Assembly: GCA_003105225.1 (NCBI GenBank)
Contig: PQAK01000207.1
Span: 1 to 8,063 of the forward strand
DNA length: 8,063 bases
Source: Deltaproteobacteria bacterium
GTDB taxonomy: Bacteria; Desulfobacterota; Deferrimicrobia; Deferrimicrobiales; Deferrimicrobiaceae
Reading direction: 5' to 3'
Part shown: positions 1-6,104 of the stretch, piece after piece
Numbering within the stretch: the stretch's first letter is position 1
Layout of the letters: each line of letters starts with the position of its first letter
The notes under the pieces: generated by a model
What the model saw: the letters and a program-made list of their open reading frames with translations, nothing else
Told to the model about the DNA's origin: nothing
The model's database searches: none
Translations under genes and position numbers: made by a program

Positions 1-435
1 ATCCTCGACGCCGACAAGGAGGGTTTCCTGCGCTCGGACCGGTCGCTGATCCAGACGTTCGGACGCGCCTCGCGCAACGTTTCGGGGAAGGTGATCCTGT
101 ACGCCGACCGGGAGACGGAGTCGATGCGGAAGGCGATCGCGGAGACGGTGCGGCGCCGGGAGAAGCAGCGGACGTTCAACGAGCGCAACGGCATCACGCC
201 GGAGACGGTGAAGAAGAACATCGCGGCCCCCATCGGCCAGGTGTGCGAGGCGGATTACGTCACCGTGGAGGCGGGGGGGAAGGAGGAGTACGCCTCGTAC
301 GAGGAGCTGGCGAAGGCGCTCAAGAGGCTGCGCCGGGAGATGGAGCGGGCGGCCAGGAAGCTCGACTTCGAACGCGCTGCCGAGATCCGCGACCGGCTGC
401 TCTCCCTGGAAAAAATGGAGCTTTCGACGAGGTAG
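1..435 (+). CDS. uvrB: UvrABC excinuclease subunit B, C-terminal part (5' end outside window)
   Basis: Only the last 144 residues are present; the frame is open from base 1. UvrB is the damage-verifying helicase-like subunit of the UvrABC nucleotide excision repair complex; UvrA loads it on DNA and it then recruits UvrC. Seen here: helicase motif VI near fragment residues 17-26 (QTFGRASRNV, matching the family's QTxGRAARN), followed by VILYAD, the family's conserved NGITPxTVKKxI stretch at about 63-74, and a C-terminal UVR domain at about 99-140 (YEELAKALKRLRREMERAARKLDFERAAEIRDRL, positions only approximate). The UVR domain is the known contact with the matching UVR domain of UvrC. The gene ends in TAG at 433-435, just 3 nt before uvrC, so the two are probably co-transcribed and translationally coupled. 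No break or oddity is visible in this portion. Identification is firm; the ATPase core cannot be judged. Confidence 0.97.
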   Translation: MLDADKEGFLRSDRSLIQTFGRASRNVSGKVILYADRETESMRKAIAETVRRREKQRTFNERNGITPETVKKNIAAPIGQVCEADYVTVEAGGKEEYASYEELAKALKRLRREMERAARKLDFERAAEIRDRLLSLEKMELSTR

Positions 436-438
436 CGG

Positions 439-2097
439 ATGGCGGCGCTTTCCGATTGGAGGACGTTTCCCCGCGCCCCGGGGGTCTACCTCATGGCGGA
501 CGCCCGGGGGAAGGTCCTCTACGTGGGCAAGGCCAAGGTGCTGCGCGCGAGGCTCCACAATTACACGGCGCCGGGGGGCGACGGACGCCCCCAGATCCCG
601 CACCTCGTTCGCCGGGTCGCCGAGGTGCGCTGCATCGTCACCGCAACGGAGAAGGAGGCGCTGCTCCTCGAGAACACCCTCATCAAGGAGCATCGCCCGC
701 CGTTCAACGTCTTCCTGCGGGACGACAAGGAGTACCTCCTGCTCCGGATCGACAGGAAGGAGGAGTTTCCCCGCCCGGCCCTCGTCCGGCGCGTCGCGAA
801 GGACGGGGCCGCCTACTTCGGACCGTATTCCTCCGCCCGGGGGATCCGCGAGACCCTGCGCCTTCTCTACCGGCTGTTCCCCTTGTGCTCGTGTTCCCCG
901 AAGAAATTCGCCTCGCGGAAGCGGCCGTGCCTCAACTACCAGATGGGGCGGTGCGGCGGGGCGTGCGCGGGGTTGATCTCCAGGGAGGAATATCTGCCGG
1001 TGGTGGAAAACGCGATCCGGTTCCTGCAGGGAGACTACCGGGAGATCATGAAGCGCTGGAAGGCGGAGATGGCGGACCTTGCGCGGGAGATGAAATTCGA
1101 GGAGGCTGCGAGGATCCGGGACCGGGTGGCGACCGTCGAGGGGACGCTCGTCCGGCAGCGGGTGGTCCGCGCGGTCCCCGGGGACGTGGACGCCGTCGGC
1201 TGGCACCGGGAGGGGATCGAGGCGACCACGGCGATCCTTCATGTGCGGGGCGGGCGGCTCTCCGACGCGCACACCTACGCGTTCCGGGTCGAGGGCGGGG
1301 AGGACGAGGCGCTGTCTTCCTTCCTCCTCCAGCATTACGCCGTCGGGGCGTACTTCCCGTGGGAGATCCTCCTTCCGATGGAGATCGAGGACCGCGAACC
1401 CCTGTCGTCGCTCCTTTCCGACAGGGCCGATGCCCCGGTGCGCATCAAGGTTCCTGCGGCGGGGGAGCGGGCACGGCTTGTGGGGCTTGCCAACACGAAC
1501 GCCGCGGAGGCGCACCGGATGCGGAAGGAAAAGGAGGTCGCCTACGAGGGGCTGGTCGCGCGGATGGCGTCCCTGTGCCACCTCCCGAAGCCGCCGCAGC
1601 GGATCGAGGGGTTCGACATTTCGAACCTGTCGGGGACGGAGCCGGTGGGGTCGATGGTGACGTTCGTGGGGGGGAAGGCCGCGAAGAAGTGGTACCGGAA
1701 GTTCACGGTGCGCGGGGTGGCGGGGCAGGACGACTTCGCGATGATGGAGCAGGTCGTCCGGCGCCGGTTCGCGCACGACGAGGATTTCGGGGGGATGCCG
1801 GACCTCGTCCTGATCGACGGCGGTAAGGGGCAGCTCTCCTCCGCGGCGGCGGCGATGCGGGGCGCCGGCGTCGATTTCATCCCGGTCGTCGCGCTGGCCA
1901 AGGAGCGGGTGCGGGGCGGCGAGAAGGTATTCCATGAGCGGATCTTCCTGCCCGGCAGGAAGAACCCCGTCGTTCTCCCTCCGCACGATCCCGTGCTGCT
2001 CCTTCTGATGCGCGTGCGGGACGAGGCGCACCGGTTCGCCCTCTCCTTCCACCGCGCCCGGCGGACGAAGCGGGCGTTCCGGCCGGCGACGACTTAA
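439..2097 (+). CDS. uvrC: UvrABC excinuclease subunit C, lacking the C-terminal helix-hairpin-helix domain
   Basis: UvrC makes both incisions flanking a lesion held by UvrB. The 552 residues show, in order: a GIY-YIG nuclease at about 12-95 (GVY at 15-17, YVG at 28-30, R38, likely catalytic E78) for the 3' cut; a cysteine cluster C152, C164, C172, C176 with the spacing of the Fe-S-binding cysteines of E. coli UvrC; a UVR domain at about 205-238; and an RNase H-like nuclease at about 388-540 for the 5' cut, with GFDISN (D393), D432, LIDGGKGQL (D460) and RDEAHRFA (H531). The family normally continues for about 55-60 more residues as tandem HhH DNA-binding motifs (E. coli 610 aa). Here the protein stops at RRTKRAFRPATT, exactly where that domain should start. 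The final codons and TAA lie in the left arm of the palindromic element at 2075-2268. The ATG is 3 nt after uvrB, with a modest GAGG about 6 nt upstream. Both active sites look intact, so the gene is probably functional but shortened. Confidence 0.96.
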   Translation: MAALSDWRTFPRAPGVYLMADARGKVLYVGKAKVLRARLHNYTAPGGDGRPQIPHLVRRVAEVRCIVTATEKEALLLENTLIKEHRPPFNVFLRDDKEYLLLRIDRKEEFPRPALVRRVAKDGAAYFGPYSSARGIRETLRLLYRLFPLCSCSPKKFASRKRPCLNYQMGRCGGACAGLISREEYLPVVENAIRFLQGDYREIMKRWKAEMADLAREMKFEEAARIRDRVATVEGTLVRQRVVRAVPGDVDAVGWHREGIEATTAILHVRGGRLSDAHTYAFRVEGGEDEALSSFLLQHYAVGAYFPWEILLPMEIEDREPLSSLLSDRADAPVRIKVPAAGERARLVGLANTNAAEAHRMRKEKEVAYEGLVARMASLCHLPKPPQRIEGFDISNLSGTEPVGSMVTFVGGKAAKKWYRKFTVRGVAGQDDFAMMEQVVRRRFAHDEDFGGMPDLVLIDGGKGQLSSAAAAMRGAGVDFIPVVALAKERVRGGEKVFHERIFLPGRKNPVVLPPHDPVLLLLMRVRDEAHRFALSFHRARRTKRAFRPATT

Positions 2098-2132
2098 TCC
2101 GGCGACGTTCTGAAAACTTTGGTGGAAGTTCT

Positions 2133-2190
2133 GGGACGTTCTTTAAGTTTTTACAGGATTCAAATAATGAAAAAACTTAAAGAACGTCCC
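2133..2190. repeat. Perfect 20-bp inner hairpin of the palindromic element
   Basis: Arms 2133-2152 and 2171-2190 pair without mismatch around the loop 2153-2170. In RNA this would be a very stable stem directly downstream of uvrC. It is not a classical rho-independent terminator: the T run lies at the inner end of the left arm and the right arm is followed by CCCTTCTAATAAG rather than a U tract. It could still protect the 3' end of the uvrBC message or hinder transcription into comEC. The loop region holds an AATAAT (2163-2168) that resembles a -10 box, but without a good -35. Confidence 0.8.
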
Positions 2191-2242
2191 CTTCTAATAA
2201 GTTTTCAGAACGTCCCCTACCGAAAGTTTCAAGAACTTCCCC
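2171..2242 (+). repeat. Three direct 21-bp repeat units (consensus ending AGAACGTCCCC)
   Basis: Units at 2171-2191, 2197-2217 and 2222-2242 share an A-rich start, a central AGTTT or ACTTA, then AGAAC, G or T, and TCCCC. Start-to-start spacing is 26 and 25 bp. Inverted copies of the same unit lie to the left, at about 2103-2123 and 2132-2152, plus a half copy GGAAGTTCT at 2124-2132. The units therefore form a mirrored series, with two full copies plus a half on the left and three on the right. The third right-hand unit is the most diverged (AGAACTTCCCC) and has no full left-hand partner. Confidence 0.75.
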
Positions 2243-2288
2243 CGTTTAAGTCGTCGCCGGCCGGAACGGGAGATGCATTCCCGGGGGC

Positions 2289-4670
2289 ATGGACTATCCG
2301 TTCCGGGGACACGGCCCGTTCTTCCTGCTCCTGCTGGCCTACCTGGCCGGTCTGTTCCTGTCGCTCGCCTCCGGCGCCGCCTGGCCGTCCGTAGCGGCGG
2401 GTTTCCTCCTGCTGGCGCTCCTGTCCTTCCGGTTCCGATGGGATTCCCTTTTGCCGGCCTTGACGATCCTGTCACTTTGCGGCGCCCTGGCCGGCGGCAG
2501 GATGCCGCTCGTGGAGCCGTCACGGCTGCACGGGCTCCTGGACAACGAAGTCGTCCTGCGGGCCGTCGTGGAAGAGGCGAGACCCGGCGATGCGGGCTGG
2601 AGCGGCGTGGCCAGGAATGCTTCGGTCTCCCTCCTGGACGGATCGGGGACGGTCCGGCTGAACGGGGTTCTCCTATATGTCCGTTCTTCGCACGCTGCCG
2701 CCGGACCACCGTTCGAAATTCGAGCCACGGGCCGTCTGCATGCCGTGCGCAGCCTCGGAAACCCCGACGAACTTCCCAGGGAGTGGAGAGCGATGGCGGC
2801 GGGCGTCCAATACGCGTTTTCGACGGACGAGGCGCGGTCCGTATGCGTGTCCCCCGGACGGGGGCGGCAGGGGATGCCGGGCGTATTCCATCGGGCCCGC
2901 GAGCGCACATCGCGGTGGATGGAGCGGCACGCCGGGAAATCCGACGGCGCCCTCTACCTCCTTTCCCTGACGACGGGAGAGGTCCCTCCCTCCTCGCACC
3001 CGGTGGTGGTCCTGCTGCGGAAAACGGGCCTGGCGCACCTGCTGGCCATTTCCGGGATCAATGTCGCGATTTTCTTCATCGTCGTCTCCTTCCTTGCCCG
3101 GGGAGCGATCTGGATCTTCCGCCGGAGACGGGGGACCCCGGACCTGAACCGGTTCCCGGCGCTCCTGTCGGTCCCCGCCTGCTGGGCCTACGTGCTCATG
3201 GCGGGCGCGCCCGTTCCGGCCGTGCGTTCCGCCGGAATGATCACGGTCGCCGTGCTGCTCTGGAACCTGTGCGGGGTCCGCGGGGCGGACCTCGGGTGGT
3301 CGCTCCTCTGCTTCCTGACGATTCTCGCGTCTCCTTTCCAGATCGTCTCCCCCTCGTTCCTGCTGTCCTACGGGGCGGCTTTTTTCCTCATCGCCTCGTT
3401 TGGCGCAAGGCCCCGGAAGTCCCGCCCGGGATCGCCGGTCTGCCGGCTCCTGGTCTGGGGAAGGGACGCCCTGATCGCCTCTGCGGTCGCGTTCCTGGGG
3501 ACCCTGCCGGTCAGCGCCGCGTTCTTCGGTGCCTTCCCCGCGGGAGCCGTCCTCTGGAACCTGCTGTTCGGGCCGGTCCTCGGAACGGCCGGGGTCATGG
3601 GCGCGTTTCTCGCGGCCGTTGCGGGATCGTTCTCGTTAGACTTCCTTGGGGGGGCCGTACGCCTGGTGGCGGAGGGGCTCACGGCCGCCCTTTCCCTGCT
3701 CGCGCGCCTCTCCGGAGGGGGATGGGGATACTTTCCCCTGCCTCCCGCCGGGATATCGGCGCCGCTGATCTGCACGATGGCCTCCGTGTGCGGGACGCTC
3801 GCGCTGCGGAAAAGCGGCAGGGAGCCCTGGCCGGCCGCGCTGGCCGCCGCATCGCTGTTCCTGGCGTGGATCCACCTGCCGTTCGCCGCGCTCCCCGACG
3901 CCCGCCTCACCGTAACCGCGCTCAACGTCGGCAAGGGGGCCGCACACGTCCTGTCCTTCCCCGGCGGGCGCTCCATGGTGGTCGATTGCGGCAGCGCGGT
4001 GCGGGGGAACGCCGGCGAAAGAATCGTATCCACCTTCCTGAGAGGAAGGGGAGTCCGAACCGTCGACGTGCTGGTCCTGACCCACCCCCACGAAGACCAT
4101 TACGGGGGTGCGGCCGCCCTGCTGGAGGCGTTTCCCGTCCGGGAAATCTGGATCCCGGGGGATACCCCGCTCGCTTCCTTCGGGGAGGCGGTGGCGCGCA
4201 ACGCCCGGCTCGTGAAGCGAAGGTACGGCGGGGAGATTTTCGCCGCGGGGGGCGCAAGCGTCATCGTGCGCAGCGCCGGCGGGACGGGGAATCCCGCCGG
4301 CGCCAACGAGCGGAGCCTCGTTTTGGAAATTCGCCACGGCGAACTCTCCGTCTGGCTGCCGGGAGACGTGGAAACTGGTCCAGGTGCCTGGGGAAAAACG
4401 GAAGAGGACGGCGGACGGGAAAGGATCCTCTTTCTCCCCCATCACGGGTCGCCCTCCGCTGCGCCGGGCGCGTGGATTTCCGCCGCCCATCCGGCCGTCG
4501 TAATCTCCCAAAATAGGATTTGTTTCGATAGGGAAAATCTGCTACCTTCGACAAGATGTTTTCTCTTGGAAAACGGGGCGTTTACTGTGCAATCCGACGG
4601 GGTTGCGGTATACTGCGGCCAGGAGCCGGGATCGGGGATCTGGAAACTGATCTGGCGCCTGACGGGATAA
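2289..4670 (+). CDS. comEC: ComEC/Rec2 family DNA-uptake channel protein
   Basis: ComEC is the polytopic inner-membrane protein that passes single-stranded DNA into the cytoplasm during natural transformation. The 793 residues show N-terminal hydrophobic segments (about 10-70), a soluble OB-fold-like DUF4131 region (about 85-185), the membrane Competence domain (about 220-510) with GLAHLLAISGINVAIF (247-262), GAPVPAVRSAG (306-316) and LSYGAAFFL (359-367), and a C-terminal metallo-beta-lactamase-like domain (about 538-780) with HPHEDH (599-604), D566, LPGDVE (D693) and LPHHGS (716-721). Length is normal for the family. Two motifs are divergent: NVGKGAA (546-552) where DVGQGD is usual, and no GHP motif near 741-750. 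The ATG at 2289 lies 20 bp after the palindromic element. It has no well-placed Shine-Dalgarno: GGGAG at 2268-2272 is 16 nt away and the G run at 2283-2287 is too close. The start is therefore less certain than the frame. The protein is likely a real channel; the activity of its nuclease-like domain is uncertain. Confidence 0.93.
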   Translation: MDYPFRGHGPFFLLLLAYLAGLFLSLASGAAWPSVAAGFLLLALLSFRFRWDSLLPALTILSLCGALAGGRMPLVEPSRLHGLLDNEVVLRAVVEEARPGDAGWSGVARNASVSLLDGSGTVRLNGVLLYVRSSHAAAGPPFEIRATGRLHAVRSLGNPDELPREWRAMAAGVQYAFSTDEARSVCVSPGRGRQGMPGVFHRARERTSRWMERHAGKSDGALYLLSLTTGEVPPSSHPVVVLLRKTGLAHLLAISGINVAIFFIVVSFLARGAIWIFRRRRGTPDLNRFPALLSVPACWAYVLMAGAPVPAVRSAGMITVAVLLWNLCGVRGADLGWSLLCFLTILASPFQIVSPSFLLSYGAAFFLIASFGARPRKSRPGSPVCRLLVWGRDALIASAVAFLGTLPVSAAFFGAFPAGAVLWNLLFGPVLGTAGVMGAFLAAVAGSFSLDFLGGAVRLVAEGLTAALSLLARLSGGGWGYFPLPPAGISAPLICTMASVCGTLALRKSGREPWPAALAAASLFLAWIHLPFAALPDARLTVTALNVGKGAAHVLSFPGGRSMVVDCGSAVRGNAGERIVSTFLRGRGVRTVDVLVLTHPHEDHYGGAAALLEAFPVREIWIPGDTPLASFGEAVARNARLVKRRYGGEIFAAGGASVIVRSAGGTGNPAGANERSLVLEIRHGELSVWLPGDVETGPGAWGKTEEDGGRERILFLPHHGSPSAAPGAWISAAHPAVVISQNRICFDRENLLPSTRCFLLENGAFTVQSDGVAVYCGQEPGSGIWKLIWRLTG
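4520..4548 (+). promoter_or_regulatory. Possible sigma70-type promoter inside the comEC 3' end
   Basis: TTGTTT (4520-4525), a 17-nt spacer and TACCTT (4543-4548) preceded by TG one base away (extended -10) lie in an AT-richer patch of otherwise GC-rich DNA, about 165 bp upstream of the GGDEF gene. The -10 matches the consensus at only 3 of 6 positions, so this is tentative. It could drive the GGDEF-hisS-aspS genes independently of comEC. Confidence 0.3.
4609..4614 (+). promoter_or_regulatory. Possible -10 box (TATACT) upstream of the GGDEF gene
   Basis: TATACT matches the -10 consensus at 5 of 6 positions and lies about 100 bp upstream of the GGDEF start, within comEC. No convincing -35 box stands 16-18 bp upstream; TGTGCA at 4586-4591 is poor. 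It is an alternative to the candidate at 4520-4548. Confidence 0.2.
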
Positions 4671-4712
4671 ACGCGGGGGAAAACCGATCTTCCGGCTTCT
4701 CCGACTGAGAAC

Positions 4713-6104
4713 ATGTCGAAACAGCGCATATTGATCATCGCTCCCGATCCGGGGACCGTTGCGTTGAAGATCCAGACGTCCACCTTCGCGGACATCCCGG
4801 TAACCGGGCTCTCCGACTGGGACAAGGGGGCCGCGGTCCTCGCGAAGGAGAATTTTTCCGTGGTGGTCGCCCGGAAGCTCTCCAAGCACCAGAGCGCCGA
4901 GGAATTCGTCCGCGGCATCATCCAGCTTGCCCCCAAGACCCCTCTGATCCTGATCCTGCCCAAGAAGGGGGGGCCATCCGTCCTGGGGGCCCTTCGGGCG
5001 GGCGCATCGGAGATCCTTTTCGAGGAGAACCTGGGCGGGGAGCTGGTTTCGACGCTGGAGAAGTATCTCTTCCAGGGGTACGGCCTGCTGCGCAAAACCT
5101 CCCTGGATGAGCTGTTCGACTACTGTTTCCCGGTCATCACCACCACCGACATGGACCTGCTGTCCCTGACCGTCATCGAGATGTTCAAGGAGTCCCTAGG
5201 AGCTTCGTTCGGGGTTCTCTTCCGCGAGCAGGAAGGAAGGGGATCGGGATATGCCGTCGTCGCGGCCGCGGGGTTCCCCGAGGATTCGCTCGCGGGGGTC
5301 TTCCTGCTCCGGTTCGGAGGCGCCCTGGTGCGGATGTGCGGTCCGGCGCCCACGGTGTTCCCGGCCGACCAGCTGGGCAGCCTCCACCCGGAGGACGAGG
5401 CCATCCTCGGGGAAAACCGCACGTTCTTCACCATCCGTTTCGACCTGTCCCCCGGCTCTCAGATGTACGCCGTCCTCACGATGCGCGGCACGCCCGGGAT
5501 CGACGTCCTGGACAGCCCGTTCCTCAACTTCTTCTACCGCCAGGCCCGGTTCGCGCTGCTGAACGCCGAGCGGAGCGTCCAGACCCAGAACCTGATCTAC
5601 ATCGACGACCTCACGAAGCTGTACAACAGCCGCTACCTGAACGTCGTGCTCGACCGGGAGCTGAAGCGGTCCGAGCGGTACCGCAACTTTTTCTCGGTGC
5701 TGTTCATGGACGTGGATTTCTTCAAGCGCGTGAACGACGCCTACGGCCACCTGGTGGGAAGCCGGGTCCTCGTGGAGGTCGGAGCGGTCCTGCGTTCCTG
5801 CGTGCGCGAGACGGACACGGTCGTGCGCTACGGCGGGGACGAATTCGTCGTCCTGCTCGTGGAGACGAACGCCGAGGATGCGCTGCTCGTCGCCGAGCGG
5901 ATGCGCAAGATGATCGAGTGCAAGACGTTCGGGCAGGATTTCGGCCTCGCCATCCGCCTGACGATCTCCATCGGGATCGCCGCGTTCCCCGAGCACGCGA
6001 CCACGAAGCAGCACCTGCTCAACCTCGCCGACCAGGCGATGTACCGCGGGAAGGAATCCACCCGGAACGTCGTCTACCTCGCGACCCCCCAAAGCGTGCC
6101 ATGA
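4713..6104 (+). CDS. Diguanylate cyclase with degenerate receiver, GAF-like and GGDEF domains
   Basis: The protein of 463 aa should make cyclic di-GMP from two GTP. Residues about 4-118 look like a response-regulator receiver fold (RILIIAPD strand, GALRAGASEILFE near the end). The position expected to hold the phosphorylated Asp reads VVARK (about 51-55), so phosphorylation is unlikely. Residues about 125-285 resemble a GAF sensor (pattern only, ligand unknown). Residues about 292-455 are a GGDEF domain starting YIDDLTKLYNSRYL, with metal-binding D333 in FMDVDFFKRVND, an intact GGDEF active site at 374-378 and the RxxD inhibitory site RETD (365-368) five residues upstream, which predicts product feedback. 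No membrane segment is evident, so it is probably cytoplasmic. The ATG lies 42 nt after comEC with only a weak GAG-type ribosome site. Its stop overlaps the hisS start (ATGA, 6101-6104), implying translational coupling. The pathway it controls cannot be told from here. Confidence 0.92.
   Translation: MSKQRILIIAPDPGTVALKIQTSTFADIPVTGLSDWDKGAAVLAKENFSVVVARKLSKHQSAEEFVRGIIQLAPKTPLILILPKKGGPSVLGALRAGASEILFEENLGGELVSTLEKYLFQGYGLLRKTSLDELFDYCFPVITTTDMDLLSLTVIEMFKESLGASFGVLFREQEGRGSGYAVVAAAGFPEDSLAGVFLLRFGGALVRMCGPAPTVFPADQLGSLHPEDEAILGENRTFFTIRFDLSPGSQMYAVLTMRGTPGIDVLDSPFLNFFYRQARFALLNAERSVQTQNLIYIDDLTKLYNSRYLNVVLDRELKRSERYRNFFSVLFMDVDFFKRVNDAYGHLVGSRVLVEVGAVLRSCVRETDTVVRYGGDEFVVLLVETNAEDALLVAERMRKMIECKTFGQDFGLAIRLTISIGIAAFPEHATTKQHLLNLADQAMYRGKESTRNVVYLATPQSVP

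Larger units (their letters stand above)
2075..2268. mobile_element. 194-bp nested palindromic MITE/REP-like element at the uvrC 3' end
   Basis: The outer arms 2075-2097 and 2246-2268 are perfect 23-bp inverted repeats. Inside them 2104-2119 and 2199-2214 are a perfect 16-bp inverted pair, and 2133-2152 and 2171-2190 a perfect 20-bp pair around an 18-nt loop. Pairing stops outside the outer arms (G2074 faces G2269), so the boundary is sharp. The interior (about 2104-2242) is much AT-richer than the GC-rich flanks, which suggests foreign origin. It encodes no transposase, so if mobile it is non-autonomous. The left arm overlaps the last uvrC codons and contributes the stop. No convincing target-site duplication is visible. 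The recurring AGAACGTCCCC word recalls the REP/REPIN class of palindromes mobilised by REP-associated tyrosine (Y1) transposases; that assignment is inference. A large attenuating or mRNA-stabilising hairpin is another possible role. Confidence 0.6.

Noticed and set aside
243..1826. 527-codon + strand frame overlapping uvrB and uvrC
   Set aside because: Runs across the uvrB stop and uvrC in another frame with no recognisable domain; uvrB and uvrC frames are certain.
2133..2200. Rho-independent terminator after uvrC
   Set aside because: The stem is strong but is not followed by a U-run on either strand (the T and A tracts lie inside the stem), so it is not called as an intrinsic terminator.
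2167..2394. Small ORF starting at the ATG in the hairpin loop (MKKLKERPLL...)
   Set aside because: It has no ribosome site, is made of palindrome sequence and then runs out of frame into comEC. Not supported as a gene.
3039..3066. GINV instead of GLHV in the ComEC channel motif as an inactivating change
   Set aside because: Asn at this place (SGxNV) is a known variant in other ComEC proteins, so it does not indicate loss of function.
2273..4516. 747-codon + strand frame overlapping comEC
   Set aside because: Out of frame with the clear ComEC motifs; the translation is low-complexity Arg/Gly/Pro-rich.
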